Shown in pieces: positions 4,645-5,414 of a stretch of 5,414 nucleotides of DNA (positions are counted from its first letter, which is position 1; each line of letters begins with the position of its first letter). Position numbers and translations under genes: made by a program. The notes under the pieces are model-generated. The model ran no database searches and was not told the origin of the DNA. It worked only from the letters and a program-made list of their open reading frames with translations. The stretch is from Gammaproteobacteria bacterium (GTDB lineage: Bacteria > Pseudomonadota > Gammaproteobacteria > Burkholderiales > Burkholderiaceae_C): contig JASGCH010000108.1 in the NCBI GenBank assembly GCA_030054245.1, positions 1 to 5,414 of the forward strand. The letters run 5' to 3'.

Positions 4645-5414
4645 ATGTATCATGTTAAAAAAATTGAACTTGCTCTCGAAGACCTGAATGTGGCTTTAGC
4701 CAAGTGGGTGGCTACTCTACCATCTCCTTTGAAAGCTCCTGATTGGCAACAAGGCATAGCTTTTAGATATCGAAAAAAACCTCGGCTTGAATTGCAAGTA
4801 CTGACCCATTTAATCCCTTTACGCTTAGACGATTTGAAAAATATTGAGTCTCAAAAGTCGCGAGTCTATAAAAATACCTTGCAGTTTGTACGGGGTCTGC
4901 CGGCGAACAATGTATTAATGACAGGGGCTAGGGGGACGGGTAAATCTTCTTTGGTGCGTGCTTGTTTACATGCCTTAGCCCATGAAGGATTGCGACTGAT
5001 AGAACTAGACAAAGACGATTTACTCGATTTAGCTGATATCGTTGCCTTGTTGGCTGAGCGTCCAGAAAAATTTATCATTTTTTGTGATGATCTGAGTTTT
5101 GGTGATAATGAAAACAGCTTTAAGGTCTTAAAATCGGTGTTAGACGGCTCTATAGCCAGTACCTTAACGCCCAATGTCGTGATTTACGCCACCAGTAATC
5201 GTCGACACCTATTGCCTGAATACCTTCACGAAAACCAAGTCAATGCCACTGACGGCGAGATTCACCCAGCTGAAATCGTTGAAGAAAAGATTTCTTTATC
5301 GGATCGGTTTGGTTTATGGGTGAGCTTTTATCCTTTTAACCAAAGCGAATACCTAGCCGTGGTCGAAAGTTGGTTACGGTACTTTCAGTATGGTGTCCAT
5401 GGTCAAGACGAACA
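4645..5414 (+). CDS. DUF815 family AAA+ ATPase (partial, 3' cut by window)
   Basis: The frame starts at ATG 4645 (an in-frame TGA at 4636-4638 rules out a longer start) and runs off the right edge after 256 codons; family members usually reach about 290 residues, so only a short C-terminal part is missing. Motifs: Walker A GARGTGKSS (94-102, K100); Walker B FIIFCDD (143-149, D148-D149); sensor-1-like YATSNRRHL (181-189, N185); GEIHPAE then EEKISLSDRFGLW (213-225), with R221 a candidate arginine finger; and SFYPF-QSEYLAVV. These are characteristic of DUF815 P-loop ATPases. ATP binding and hydrolysis are expected in the cytoplasm; the substrate is unknown. In betaproteobacteria the gene often follows argJ and precedes a Nudix hydrolase and the yacG-zapD-coaE group; here the argJ order is kept with a 149-base gap. 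No strong Shine-Dalgarno precedes the ATG. Family assignment is firm; the biological role is not known to me. Confidence 0.92.
   Translation, partial: MYHVKKIELALEDLNVALAKWVATLPSPLKAPDWQQGIAFRYRKKPRLELQVLTHLIPLRLDDLKNIESQKSRVYKNTLQFVRGLPANNVLMTGARGTGKSSLVRACLHALAHEGLRLIELDKDDLLDLADIVALLAERPEKFIIFCDDLSFGDNENSFKVLKSVLDGSIASTLTPNVVIYATSNRRHLLPEYLHENQVNATDGEIHPAEIVEEKISLSDRFGLWVSFYPFNQSEYLAVVESWLRYFQYGVHGQDE

Noticed and set aside
4866..5174. - strand open frame of 102 codons within the DUF815 ATPase
   Set aside because: It is the complement of the Walker A and B region, a typical shadow frame.

Overview
The window looks like a chromosomal stretch of a moderately AT-rich betaproteobacterium, probably of the Burkholderiales. 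Three things point there: the C-terminal end of a TPR/family-9-like glycosyltransferase with the WLLNR-DTCWRW and PGDW signatures, a large DUF349 protein with the family's typical C-terminal motif, and the linkage of argJ to a DUF815 AAA+ ATPase, which is common in that class. The genus cannot be named from the sequence alone. All convincing genes lie on the + strand.

Layout: (1) 1-223, the last 73 codons of the glycosyltransferase. (2) 224-416, a gap with a good -10 box, a stable hairpin and a 25-codon open frame ending just before the next gene. (3) 417-3101, a coiled-coil-rich DUF349 protein of 894 codons (or 883 from the ATG at 450). (4) 3102-3295, a gap that can form three successive hairpins and holds a 26-codon open frame. 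(5) 3296-4495, argJ, complete, with all recognisable active-site features. (6) 4496-4644, a gap with no clear signal. (7) 4645-5414, a DUF815 ATPase cut by the window end.

Only argJ has a well-defined biochemical role: acetyl recycling in arginine synthesis. The DUF815 ATPase and the DUF349 protein are widespread but not functionally assigned here. The genes run in one direction but are separated by 149-194 base gaps, without the tight overlaps of a classical operon.

The most unusual signal is between the genes. The gaps on either side of the DUF349 gene hold related hairpin elements in opposite orientation. They share the exact 12-mer GAAATGAAGTTG and a further series of collinear matches. 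None of the three visible gene starts has a convincing Shine-Dalgarno sequence, while a perfect-looking AAGGAGG lies inside the first hairpin with no start codon at the right distance. No tRNA, rRNA, CRISPR array, insertion sequence or phage gene was seen.
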